Assembly: GCA_917880885.1 (NCBI GenBank)
Contig: OU862927.1
Span: 34,747,571-34,811,570 of the forward strand
Reading direction: 5' to 3'
Length of the DNA: 64,000 bases
Source of the DNA: Limnephilus marmoratus
Taxonomy: Eukaryota; Arthropoda; Insecta; Trichoptera; Limnephilidae
Shown: in pieces, positions 31,857 to 43,205 of the stretch
Layout: every line of letters starts with the position of its first letter
How positions within the stretch are numbered: position 1 is the stretch's first letter
Notes under the pieces: model-generated
What the model saw: only the letters and a program-made list of their open reading frames with translations
Told to the model about the DNA's origin: nothing
The model's database searches: none
Made by a program: the position numbers and the translations under genes

Positions 31857-32113
31857 TTTCCCTCAGGGCCTATGTCATCTTTGGGGATGCTGTGTGGAGG
31901 ATTTTTTTAAGGAAAGGAAGGAGAGGAGAGTTCTGGGAAGGAAAAGGGTTTAAGGGGTGGGTAGGAATCTGGGGTTCAGTATGTCCTGGTCATCCGCCTC
32001 CAAGACCTAGACAAACCTCACCCCATGTACCCGGGCACTCATGCTAAATCACCAAACGTAGCGAACCACTTGGGGTGACCTATGGCAGAGGTGTTGGTTT
32101 TCCAATAAAGTAA
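31857..32113 (-). mobile_element. LINE family X 3' fragment
   Basis: Minus-strand copy with CATCCCCAAAGATGACATAGG and the CCCTGAGG hairpin arm at its left edge. Confidence 0.6.
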
Positions 32114-34989
32114 TAAAGGTAATTATTTTTTACAAGTAATAAATTTATTATTTACAAGTACGAATAAGTAAGTACCTACGTTCAGAAAACATACTTACCT
32201 GGCAGGTCACTTCTGATAAACACACTTTAATTAGAAAGTTTATGGTCGGAAAAGATATGGCTTTGCACGCAGATTACATAATATTTAAAACACTGGACAT
32301 TGTAAGATTTTACATTCGCTACTCCCATCACTATTTGTATTACATTTATGAGAAGATGTGTGGTAAAAGTAGAGTTGATATTTATTTTGAAAAAAACTGG
32401 ACTCTTTAGGGCTGGAGAAATTTTATGAAATTACTCTTACAAAAGCTTACAAATAACAAAATGGCGAACTTAACAGAACAACGACGCACGGAATTTAGTA
32501 ATGCTTCAGGTGGTCAAACACAGAGAAATCGATAACTCTACAATATCGAATCGATAGTCGTAACTGACGACGATTTTATATCGATATACCGAGCTGGGTT
32601 TCATTGTTGACAGCCAAACCGATATTGACCGGGGATAAATAACAAATCGATACACGCTGCCAACACTGGCGGATATTTCTGCGAATTCACCATCCGAAAC
32701 GTCAAACGCCAATAAATTACGTAAAAATATCAATAAATTGTCAAATTGGCATTGAATTAAAATACCAACCTAATCATGCACTGGCAGCACGCGATTACTT
32801 TTTGACACTAAACGGGAGTTAATTAGTTAATAAGGTCTTTAGGTTAAACATCGAACGGAATAAAATAATTGAGTCTTAGATGCATACTTTAAGTCCACGA
32901 ATCGCGTGTGCTACTTCTTTCAATTCCAAGAGTTTCGTGAGTTCAATCCGTTCATTAAAACAATCATTAAATCAATCATGACAAACTGCTTTGGCAAGTG
33001 CTTAAAATGAAGAATGAAAAAAATTAAAAACAAACTGATTTTGCATATAATGTAATAACGTAATGTAGTTATAAGAAGGCTATAATAACATACCTCAATA
33101 ATAATAATCAATGTTAGATTAATACTATTCTTCTTCATAGGTTCTATATAATTTAAATAGCATATTTTACTTCATGAAGTAGTACGTAACTATATCAACT
33201 CCATAATAACTCCGAATTTTCGCTTCTGATGTCTCAAACGAAATGACATTTTACGAAAACTTTGTGTTATTACCGCTTCACAATTAAAGCTCTATAAATG
33301 AAACATTTCTAAACGTAGCCGAATTGTAAAAACTGTTTTAGAAAGGTTACAAAATATTATAACTTTCAAATTATTATATTATAAATAAATATTAACATTT
33401 GTAAATATTAAAATTTAGAATGCAAACATTAAAAAAAAATGTAAAAATGACTCACGTGATGTTTTTTATATGAAAACGGTACTAAAATCACAGATTATGT
33501 AAACAACAATACGTATTCTATTGTATAAATGTATAATAAACACTTTCGTCACCTCACTTTTATATCATTTCATATAAAAATATTTAATAAAAATTAACAA
33601 TGTCGAGCGGGGTCGAGCCGCCAGTCCGAAATTTGGTGGGAAAAATTATGTGTCAGATTGCGCGAATGACAGAATATTCTTGTTATGTATTTCTATGGAC
33701 AACTTGAATAGGGATGTACAGCTTGATCCACTATCGACCTTTTACTTTTTGTTTTAGGGATGTCACTAAAAGAATAACGGAGTTAGAACGATTTCCATGG
33801 AGACACACGCGTTGACGTATAAACACGCTTATTGTACTTGACTACTGTCGTATTTTTAACGCATATATCTGCTTAAGTTGGTGACCGGTTAAATGAGTGT
33901 TTCAGGTTGATAATTATTGCTTATAATAAAGGTTACCCTTTGTGCTATGCATAAAAATCTTGTCTTAAACGTTAGTTTATCAATTAAAAATAATAAATAA
34001 GTTGTTAGAGAAAATGAGAAGCAAGTACTTTTTAAACCATTAGGCTACAAAACACATTGTTACTTTACACAGATCATTAAATCACTTTAACAACGAATAA
34101 AGTTGATATTGCCACTTTAATGCGCACTAAAAACTATAACAAACTAAACCGATAGTTGATAGCTTGTTTATTGTAAGGAATTCTTCAATCGACTGCAGAA
34201 TGCGAGCAATTATTTTTATAAGTATTGCTGAGATAATTGATGGAGTCGAATTATATTTGTACTTTATAAACACTTACTTATTATATCCTTAGTTATACCA
34301 ACAGCATAATAGACGATACATAAATATACGATTACTAAGTGCTTTTATACGTGCATAAGTAATTTTTCTATTAATTTAGTCACGCGATTCAGTTTGTTAC
34401 TAATAAACATACACATTGTGTAATCATTCAACTCATGTAAGCAGCTATTTTAGCCCAGTGGGTGAAGCGATGATATGAATAAACAGACATATTCTAGAAG
34501 AGATGACATCAAGCTTTCTGTTTGCAATTAAAAGTTTATCGCAGAAGCTCTCTCAAAATTTGAGAATAACAGACAAACGCTAACGGTTCACCCGACCAAA
34601 TTTTTAAATAAATACTTTATTAATTTCTTTAAAATAATGTATAGTAGATATATTTGCGGCACGTTTCAGAGTGGAAGATACCCTCAGTATCGCTCTGTAA
34701 GACAGAATTGAAACGTTGCTTGAAATGGATTTAGCCATGTTTAAGGGCCCGCAACTCGAATATCTACCGATTTTTTACATGTCTTCCTTAAACATTTGAA
34801 GTTTTTAAGCTCTTAAAAAAATTAATGTTATTTTTGAAGATAGTGTCTAGATGCTGCCCGCGCCGAAACGCAAATTATATGAAATTCCCTCGATAGAAAA
34901 AAATCGCAAAGTATGCTTCAAAAATTATTAAAAACAAGTCTGTTTCTATTATCTTATAAATTATATTTGTGAAAAAATTCACAATGTTT
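32114..34989. other. 2.9 kb without recognised genes
   Basis: AT-rich. Segment 32885-32965 resembles 21036-21110. Segment 34651-34700 (TTGCGGCACGTTTCAGAGTGG) recurs at about 48850-48890. No ORF shows family resemblance. Confidence 0.35.
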
Positions 34990-35700
34990 CTTTAAATGAT
35001 TCTTAAGATGAATATATACGTGAAATCCTATTTAGATACTATTTTGATTAATCTTTACGACGAATCGGCTTACAGTATGAACATCAAAAAATATGCAACG
35101 GATAAATTGAAGCTTTAACTACTTTATCTATGTATTGGAATTACAATAAAATTATTATTTACGTAAAAAAAAATATAAGCGTAAACCACTAAAAAAAATG
35201 TATTCTCATGACTTAACTATGAAGTAATGTAAGTAACAATTTTTAAAAAATACCCCTTTACGGCTAAGATGGTTTTTCACCATCCTCCCAATAGCTTATC
35301 CATACACATAATGAATATTTTGGATTAATTCTACAGGATTTATTTATTTTAAAAGTCTGAGTTTACTATTCGGTACTTGAACCTATGAACAATGGCTACA
35401 TATAGGATAAATTAGCCGAAGTTTTTACCTGTTGCTAGTATTTATTTGTTTTTTATTAATATTCGTTATGTGTATGGATAAACTATTGGGAGGATGGTGA
35501 AAAACCCCCTAAGACTATTTTTGACTTAATCTATGTTCTAACTTTTTTTCGTTCTTATAAAATTATGCACAATATAAATAAAAACCACTTTTTCGCTTAC
35601 TTACCTCGTGCAAAAAGACGCTCGATTTTCAAATTTTGCAGGCATGAGATTAGAAATATTTCTAGCGTTTATATTCCTCTTAAGATGCTCCCTGTGAGAT
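34990..35700 (+). repeat. Dispersed repeat family C, copy 1 (holds a MITE)
   Basis: Colinear with 57609-58010: both contain CGTGAAATCCTATTTAGATA and, later, GCAAAAAG and CTCGATTTT. This copy is interrupted by the MITE at 35269-35508. Confidence 0.75.
35269..35508. mobile_element. MITE (240 bp) with CTAAG target duplication
   Basis: Inverted arms GGTTTTTCACCATCCTCCCA and its complement. CTAAG at 35264-35268 and 35509-35513. The uninterrupted site is preserved in the paralogue near 57878, where GGCTAAGACTATTTTT reads straight through. This is the best-proven MITE in the window. Confidence 0.9.
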
Positions 35701-35829
35701 TTTTGCTCTATTTTAAACGAGTCGTGATTTATTAAACATTTTCGCAATTTTCGCATCGATTTTGTCGCTGTAAATATTAGCGCTCTCCTCTAACATTCGT
35801 AATTTCATATCTCTCCATCTTCTTCTTTT

Positions 35830-35970
35830 CAACCCCGGTTGCGGAGCCTTAATGACCAGATATGAATAGCCAGGTATTTGCCTACCTCCATTTCCCCTTC
35901 TTTTTCCCCACCCCACTACCTTCAGCCTCACTACATACCCCAATTGGGGATGCCATAGTCTCACTGGCTC
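35830..35970 (-). repeat. Fragment related to the 49320-49440 segment
   Basis: Minus strand reads TATGGCATCCCCAATTG and GAAGGTAGTGGGG, matching 49340-49400 next to a family X copy. Confidence 0.45.
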
Positions 35971-36021
35971 CGGACGAGAGTAACTTGGACTCTTGTGAGG
36001 TATTCCTTTGTATTTGCGTTT

Positions 36022-36300
36022 AACCCCTCACGCCTCGGACATATTCTGTCAGAAGGTCTGAATATTTTCGTTTTTGCGATAAAATGCAAATAAATGGAAT
36101 ATTTCTGAACTTATCCGATAAATAAAAACTGTTTTTGAAAGGTGATGAAATTTGGTTTAAAATTTTATAATTAGAAATAAGTATTTAATTTTTATTTTAT
36201 TATTGTATTTTTTATTTTGTTATTCTATCATTTTTTAAATGTAAAAATTTATGAACTCAAACTTTCGGAAATGTTTGACTAATCAACTGAACGATCCATA
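36022..36300 (-). repeat. Dispersed repeat family A, copy 3
   Basis: Starts TTAACCCCTCACGCCTCGG and contains CAAATAAATGGAATATTTCTG, the inverse of the copies at 880 and 26148. Confidence 0.6.
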
Positions 36301-36823
36301 TATATTAAAATGAACTTAATAATAATTTCATCACCCCATCCTATAATGCCGTATTGTATTATTGATCGGCAGAATCAAAATACGTCAATCAGAATAAATG
36401 TTTATTTAAGATATAACTAAAGACGTTAGGTTCGTTTCCTCATTACGTCTTGGATATATTTATGTGTGTGGACCATTTCAGTCATTATTCTACTGTAATG
36501 CCTAGGCATTTTATTACTTTTTAATAAATAAATAACTACATTTAAATAACACAAATACTATTGTTGTGGTTGTTATTGAGCTGAATAATATAACTACACA
36601 CAATACAAAAACAAAAAATGGATTTTATGCAATGCACATTAACCATTACTCAATCTTTTGTGCAATGTAAATTTTTCACGTTACGCCAAGGCCAATTTAA
36701 TATCAATTACTTCTTATTCGTAATATATCTACCTAGTGTGATTTTGTTTTTATCTGTTTATATGAAAATGAATGTTTCGTTGTTTGTTCCTTATGCGGTA
36801 CCTAAACCATTTTTAGTAAATTA
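36301..36823. other. Unassigned AT-rich sequence
   Basis: A 74-codon ORF at 36618-36842 runs into the Helitron and shows no family resemblance. Confidence 0.3.
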
Positions 36824-37255
36824 TCTATCTATATATAAATAAAAATGAATCGCCGAAATGTGTGTACCTACGCGCATAACTTCCGAACGACTGCACCAAA
36901 TTGGATAATTCTTTTGTTTGTGTTCATTATTGTCAGGATAAGGTTTGCATAAAACTACTGGTGAGCTCTGGTATTATGAAATTTGTATAAAAAAATGCAA
37001 TAGGGGCGGCACGCGAGCTGTTTGAAAACAGAATGTACCGGAATTGAATGTATGGAATACGGGAGGGGGGAGGGGAACTCTGGAAGGAGGTTTGCGGTAC
37101 GGGGTAAGGGGAGGAGTGGAGTGGGGAGAGGGAAGGTGGAGGAGGCGGAGTGGGTACGCGAGAGGGAAAGGGGACGTGGGAGAGGAAAGGAAGGCGGAAG
37201 GGGAATGGGACGAATGGAAAGGACACGCAGGGAGAAACAATTTCTTTATTAAATG
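36824..37255 (+). mobile_element. Helitron, 3'-truncated copy
   Basis: Begins TCTATCTATATATAAATAAA after an A and follows 40422-40950 through the GTGGCACG-like block and G-rich interior to AAATG. It then switches to repeat family D without the CTAG terminus. Confidence 0.7.
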
Positions 37256-37256
37256 T

Positions 37257-37860
37257 TTGAGAGAAAACGGCTTTCAAAGTTCGACCGAAAGAAAGATTTT
37301 TTTCTCAAACGCTACAGATTATGTCAATGATTCCTCTTTAGACCAAATCTTACCGGAGGAAATTTTTGTTTTTAATTTATTAAATAAGATAAAATCTGAA
37401 AAAATGAAAGTGTGCAATTCACACGCGGTAGAAGTGAAAACTTCAGAAAACTAATGTAAACAAGAGTGGGGAGACTATGAGGCACTTTTTTATCAATGTG
37501 AAGTATGTTTTTTCCATATTTTTAGTCGTCGAATTTCCGTGCACCTTTTCCTATGCATTTGGTCACCTTATTAGTATTAGTGTTTTCTTTTGCCTGTTCA
37601 TTTTGGAGTGGTTTGAAGATTGGATACTGATTTAACAATAATATGTATATATTTTTGGATTTTAGATTTGATCGTTGATCTGCTAAATGTCCGCAGAGGT
37701 TCGTCAGGCGCTTTATACCACTACAACAAAGGGGGCATGAGACTGTGGATTTTATCGTATTATATTGGATTGTTTGTCTCTGTTTAGCGTCGCTCGTTTC
37801 CGTTTCATCGAGTTTCAAATCACAACGGTGGTAAAGAAGCTTTTACTTCAATAAGTTTTT
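37257..37860 (+). repeat. Dispersed repeat family D, copy 1
   Basis: Shares TTCACACGCGGTAGAAGTGAAA and CGTTTCCGTTTCATCGAGTT with 61380-61690. Some reading is open but no known protein is recognised. Confidence 0.5.
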
Positions 37861-38180
37861 GGATGCGAGATCAACATTTTCACAGAACTATTACAGTGAT
37901 ATTATATTATTATGCATAAATAATTTAACGTGGGGCGCTTTCAAGGCCGACCAATAGGGATAGTGATAGATAGCTTTTGTTTTGTGTTCGCGTTTCCGTT
38001 GTCGATTATCGAATTTGTAATTTCGAATATAGAAAAGAACACGTGATTTTATTTAATATTTAAATTTTGAATTAGCAGTGAGAAACAGGTTTTCAAGGAC
38101 ACTAAGATATTATATTGTTGTATGTGATACATATATTTGTTGCCATGCTGGAAGAGTATCCACATGTTTCGAGAAAAGCA
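37861..38180. other. Unassigned AT-rich sequence
   Basis: Nothing recognised. Confidence 0.3.
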
Positions 38181-38348
38181 TCTCTACATATTATAAGTAA
38201 ATTAAAGTCTTAAAACTACGGAACGGATTTTCATGCAGTTTTCACTAATAGATAGAGTGATTCAGGAGGAAGATTTAGGTGTATAATTTATCAAGGTTTT
38301 GCGTAAATTGGTTGAAATATATCCATACTATTCTATACTGTATTATTA
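38181..38348 (+). mobile_element. Helitron-like element of the 1410 type, left part
   Basis: TCTCTACATATTATAAG and ACGGATTTTCATGCAGTTTTC match 1410-1600. Sequence resembling its distal part (GGCTGGCAAGCGGGTGG, compare about 2300) resumes after the inserted element at about 38722. Confidence 0.55.
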
Positions 38349-38701
38349 TCTTACTGTCTATATTATAAATGCCAAAATGCGTGTGTTTGTTACGCCTTCA
38401 CGCCTAAAACACTAAATCGATTTTAAAAATTATTTCACCAATAGAAAGCTACATTATCAGCGAGTAACATAGGCTGTATATAATGGTGAGCTATGGCGTT
38501 ATAAAATTTGTATATATTAAAATGTGTGTATATCATATATTTTAGCGGCAGGGAGGAAAGCGACAGGGGTGGGGATCGTGGAGTGGGAAGAGACGAGGGA
38601 AGGGGAAGGCGGGGAAGGTGGAAGGAAACGGGGACGCACGGGAAAGGACATGCAGGGAGAATCAATTTATGGCATTACAACGCATGCCGGGTACCAGATA
38701 G
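38349..38701 (+). mobile_element. Helitron-like element inside another Helitron-like element
   Basis: From TCTTACTGTCTATATTATAA to GCATGCCGGGTACCAGATAG; the end is a one-base variant of CTAG. G-rich interior as in 24050-24403. Confidence 0.6.
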
Positions 38702-39739
38702 TAATATATATCTAAAGGTGGATGAGCGGGCTGGCAAGCGGGTGGTATGGATTTGATTTGCCGCACATCTACAGTTTTATGCCGAGGTTGATGAAATTTT
38801 TCACATGTGACCTTTAAAACAAGAGGAACGTCAATGTATACAGTTGATTTCGAAAACTCTGTGTAAAGTTCGGGCATCGCCGGGGACATCAGCTCGTTTA
38901 GTATAATATTAAATAATGCACTGTATTATGACACATCATGTTAAATATATTATACTATACAGGGTGTTAAGGAATGTACTTGACTTATTTTAACCGGTGG
39001 TTTTTGACATTATTTGGAGTAAATAATGTAAATGAAAATTTGGTCTCCAGTGATTTTTTTTAATAAAATAATTAAAATAGGTAAAAAAGTAAGCGCCGCA
39101 TGTGAAAATTAAACAATTTAATTAATTAATTTAATTGAAAATTTAACAATTTAATTAATTAATTTAATTTAATTAATTTCCAAAGGCAAAGCAATAAATA
39201 ATGATGACTTTTATTGTTCTGAAATATTTAAGTAGATACCTACTACATATTACATTTTCAAAATTTATTTGTCAAAATTTTACGCTGTGTTACGGGTTTT
39301 ATCGCCTATTTCCATATATTTGGTTTTATTTATTTGGGCAGGTTTGATTATTATTATTATATAATCTATAATAATAATTCATAAAGTTCATCAGTAATTT
39401 AATCAAATATGTTAACCGCTCTGCAACATTTACATTTTTAAACAATTATGAATCCCATCTCAGTAATAAAAAGATACAAAGTAGCATTGTAATTAAATCG
39501 CGAAGGAAATAATTAATTAGGGAAAAAATACATAATTCAAGTTAATTGATTTGTGACATCTGTATTGTCTATCGATTGTTCACAAGATTTAGCATTTATT
39601 CATACTGCGTTCAGAGCCCTTCCGATTGGCATAAAGCTAAGGACATACTTCTACCTACTGATGTCGACGTGCACACTTGTCCCACGCACGTAACGCGAAT
39701 CTGAAGCGTAGTATAGCGATATTCAATGAATTTTACGTT
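38702..39739. other. Distal Helitron remnant, then unassigned sequence
   Basis: 38722-38760 matches the distal part of the 1410-type Helitron. Further right is AT-rich, with ATTAATTAATTTAATT palindromic stretches near 39110-39180. No gene. Confidence 0.35.
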
Positions 39740-41260
39740 AACGTCTTTTTTTTATAAATTTATTTATAATAAAGACAAGGTAATACAATATCACAGGAAA
39801 AATAAAAATATTTTACAGAAAAAGAAAAGTCCCAATAAACTACTTTTTAGTAGTTTGTCAATGGGTGCTTTTACTTTGAAGATTTAAATAAACTTATTTT
39901 ACTTTATTTTGCAGTTACAATTTTTGTGCTAGTGTCTAATACAAAATTTTTCTTTCGGCGAGCCAATTCTTCAACATAATATTTGTTTTACCATTTGTTC
40001 ATTTTTTAATTTCAGCAGGTAACATATTCAATAAATTTGGTATCGTGTAGTCCAGCGTTCTTTGTCCATATTTGTTTAAGTGCTTAGGTAAAATTAGTCC
40101 TTCATTTAGCGTAAAACAGGTATTGTAAATGTGGTCCAGTTTATGTATGTATATAGGGCTATTCATATGCTGAGATATAATTTTATACCACAGAATTGCT
40201 ATTACTGAGAGTATTTTGAGATTCTGGTAAAAGTACGGAACATTATGTCTTTGTTCGTATAAACTTTTATGCGCTAATAATTTAACTAATGATTTTTGAA
40301 CCGATTGAACACGATTTACATTTGTGTTACAGGAAAGTCCCCAGGCTGTAATTCCATACCTTATAATAGATTCAGCTAATGATAAATAAATTATTCGAAG
40401 TATGCATATTGGAACATAGAATCTATCTATCTATCTATCTTCTTCTATATAAATAAAAATGAATCGCCAAAATGTATGTACGCGCATAACTTCCGAACGA
40501 CTGCACCAAATTGGATAATTCTTATTTATTTGTGTTAGTTATTGTCAGGACAAGGTTTGTATAAAACTACTGGTGAGCTCTGGCATTATGAAATTGTATA
40601 AAAAAAATAGCAATAGGTGGCACGCGAGCTGTTTGAAAACTGAATGTACCGGGACTGAATGTATGGAAGGGGGGTGGAGAACTCGGGAGGAGGGTAGGGG
40701 AACCCGGGATAGGCAGGGGAACCTGGGAGGGGGGAGGTTAACTCGGGAGAGGGGTTCGCGGGACGGGGGGAGGGGGGGAGTGGAGTAGGGAGAGGGAAGG
40801 TGGAGGAGGTGGAGTGGAAACGGGAGAGGGGAAGGGGACACGGGAGACGAAGGGGAGGCGGAAGGAGAACGGGATGAATGGGAAAGGACACGCAGGGAAA
40901 AACTATTTCTTTATTAAATGGCATAGCGACGCATGCCGGGTACCAGCTAGTTTTAATTTATATAATCTGCTAACAATAGATCTGAGTCGTTCACAGACTT
41001 TATTTATTTGTGAATCCCATTTGAAAAAACAGTCAATAATAACTCCTAAATAAACATATTCTTTAACCAGTTCAATATTTTCACATGTGCACAATGTAGG
41101 GTCTTAAATGTATTACTCTTGAAATCTCCCATTTTACATTTAATCATTGGAGGGGACCCCACCACCTTTCCAACAGCGTTATAAGGAAACATACGATTTC
41201 CCCCTTCACTGCATACGTCATTTATTTGATCGACTCTAGACCCTAAAATGCCCATGCATA
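39740..41260 (-). pseudogene. CR1-like LINE RT, C-terminal half, split by a Helitron
   Basis: The minus strand encodes VKEYVYLGVIID, then INKVCERLRS...LYKLK, and after the inserted Helitron LRIIYLSLAESIIRYGITAWG-type sequence and QRTLDYTIPNLLNMLPAEI. These are the post-catalytic and C-terminal regions of CR1-like LINEs. One frameshift lies near 41090, and the part upstream of 41200 is hard to align. The reading frame matches across the Helitron. A T/A-rich 3' tail lies near 39745-39775. Confidence 0.75.
40422..40950 (+). mobile_element. Complete non-autonomous Helitron (529 bp)
   Basis: Starts TCTATC right after an A (40421) and ends GCATGCCGGGTACCAGCTAG right before a T (40951). That is the A^T insertion without duplication that defines Helitrons. 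Removing it in mind leaves the LINE frame continuous, which fixes both ends. G-rich interior; no Rep/helicase ORF. Confidence 0.9.
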
Positions 41261-41664
41261 CGGGTTTAGTAAGCAGTATGCAAGTACTTAAATAGAAGTA
41301 GCAGCCCGTGGAATAATTCTTCTGACATAGGTTTTATAAAAAAGAGATAATAGTGTTAGTAAAAGAAAAATAAAAATAACGGTTATAACCAGTCGAAGAA
41401 ACCTTCTGAAAATAAAATAAGTAATGATGAAAAAAAAAAAAGTTTAAAAGCTAAGGTTTATGTTTAGACTTATGTAATTTAATACTTCGTTTGGGTGAAA
41501 GCATTATGAAACAAAACATGATTATTACATTTAATCAGCAAAACGTGTCAATAAACGCCAAAAGTCTAGTCTAAACAAACCAAACCTTAAACGTCAAATC
41601 AATTCGTCGAATGGTTTGTAGCCACCGCCATTTTTTATTCATACGTCCCACTCCGATCTGGCCC
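41261..41664. other. Unassigned AT-rich sequence
   Basis: Nothing recognised. Confidence 0.3.
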
Positions 41665-41880
41665 ACTAGCACGGTCGATCGATAAGAATTGATAGGATAA
41701 CTTTCGGTAACTTCTCACATCGTTCCCTAGCATGACTGCAGATCGCCAAAGAATAAGTAACAGTTCAAAATTACTAAGTGTTCTTAATAATATATTCGAC
41801 GTCATCTGATGTTTGTACTTTAGCGGTGTCTGCAATTGTTCTAGGGAACGATGCAAAGTTACCGAAAGTTATTAGCGTGC
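41665..41880 (-). repeat. Dispersed repeat family B, copy 2, with inverted arms
   Basis: AACTTTCGGTAACTTCTCAC near 41700 and GTTACCGAAAGTT near 41860 are inverted partners, suggesting a MITE of about 175 bp. It matches 27155-27310 on the other strand. Confidence 0.55.
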
Positions 41881-42039
41881 CTTGAAGGGGCCCTGTATCA
41901 AAATTAGTTGGGGGGCCCAAATGAAGGATAAAGATTTCTCACAAAAGAAAAAAAAGGCCTCTGTAGCCCCGGGGCCCCGTAACATTGATACGGATGATAC
42001 GGCGGTAGCTACGCCCCTGCTATCATATCGGTGTTCTGT

Positions 42040-42200
42040 GGGGAGCATACGTTTGATGACTTAGCAGAGGTGCCTGGCTTCACGGGGTGAGGTTTGTCTA
42101 GGTTTTGGCGGCACATGCGTTTGCCCACCTGTAGTACCACCCGGTAGACTGGTTGAGGGAGACCTTTTTATACCTCCGGCTGGACTCTCTCGATCCATCG
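42040..42200 (+). repeat. LINE family X internal fragment
   Basis: ATGACTTAGCAGAGGTGCC and GGGTGAGGTTTGTCTAGG match 49490-49550 and 59715-59765. Confidence 0.5.
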
Positions 42201-42230
42201 TCTTGTTACGCAATTTATTTTTTTTACATG

Positions 42231-42590
42231 AGTTCCACACAGGAGCCCCTGAGGAAAATAATTTCCCTCAGGGTCTATGTCATTTTTGAGGATGCTGTGT
42301 GGCAGGTTTATTTTTAAGGAAAGGAAGGAGAGGAGAGTTCTGGGAAGGAAAAGGGTTTAAGGGGTGGGTAGGAATCTGGGGTTCAGTGTTTCCTGGTCTT
42401 CCGCCTCCAAGATCTAGACAAACCTCACCCCATGAACCCGGGCATCCCTGCTAAATCACCAAACGTAGCGAACCACTTGGGGTGACCTATGGCAGAAGTG
42501 TTGGTTATCCAATAAAGGTTCCCGGGGCGGCGGTACCCATTCCCGCCTCCCAAATTGCAATGGGAGGGATGGATTCATACGTCTGTCACT
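42231..42590 (-). mobile_element. LINE family X 3' fragment
   Basis: The minus strand ends with the CCCTGAGG hairpin, CTCCTGTGTGG and an A-rich tail (T's at 42217-42229). It overlaps, head to head, the plus-strand fragment that follows. Confidence 0.6.
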
Positions 42591-42760
42591 TCTGAACACA
42601 CACACGCCCATAGATTCCAATACCACCCACCATCATACCTGATAATTCCCAAAACTTCCTCTCCCTCCTTTCCCTGAAAAGATCCTCCACACATCATCTT
42701 CAAAGATGATATAAACCCTGGGAGAAATTGTTTTTCAAAAACCTACATTTGTTCTTAAGA
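42591..42760 (+). mobile_element. LINE family X 3' fragment, opposite orientation
   Basis: GGATTCATACGTCTGTCACT just upstream and GATCCTCCACACATCATCTTC in this span match the plus-strand copies at 49610 and 59890. Degraded end. Confidence 0.5.
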
Positions 42761-43080
42761 CCTTCCACTCTGAGACATAATTTAACACTTATGAGCGGCC
42801 TTGCTACACTCCTTGCAGGTATATTGATGAAAAGTCCAGGTTTTTACAATCTCACTGTGCGTTGATGTCACTTAAACATGAAGTCTTCCTCTCAAAACTA
42901 TGTAAAACCTATCTCTGTTCTAAGAGCTCTACTCTGACTCGTAATAACTTAACACTGATCCTATTGATCGACCCTGCTGCACTCCTTGCAAGAATAATGA
43001 TGAAAAGTCCGGGTTTCTACAACCTCCCCGCGCGTTGATGTCACTTAAGATTAAGTGCATCGACCTGAGATGCCCTTCAC
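42735..43080 (+). repeat. Approximate 173-bp tandem duplication
   Basis: TTGCTACACTCCTTGCAGG (42801) recurs as CTGCTGCACTCCTTGCAAG (42974), each followed by TGATGAAAAGTCC and GCGTTGATGTCACTTAA. Confidence 0.65.
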
Positions 43081-43197
43081 AGAAATAGCGCCAATTTTTA
43101 TCCTCTACTGTTGTATTCAATTGAGGTTGTTATGATATTTATAATGGTTTTTCCTTATCCCTTTAGCAGAAAAGCATGAGGAAGCGATAAATCGACA

Positions 43198-43205
43198 CTC
43201 TACAG
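43198..43205. repeat. hAT target duplication CTCTACAG (left)
   Basis: Exact 8-bp partner at 44924-44931. Confidence 0.88.

Noticed and set aside
37022..37454. Overlapping G/R/E-rich ORFs on both strands
   Set aside because: Low-complexity reading of the G-rich Helitron interior.
40545..40924. Pro/Ser-rich minus-strand ORFs
   Set aside because: Also the G-rich Helitron interior read on the other strand.
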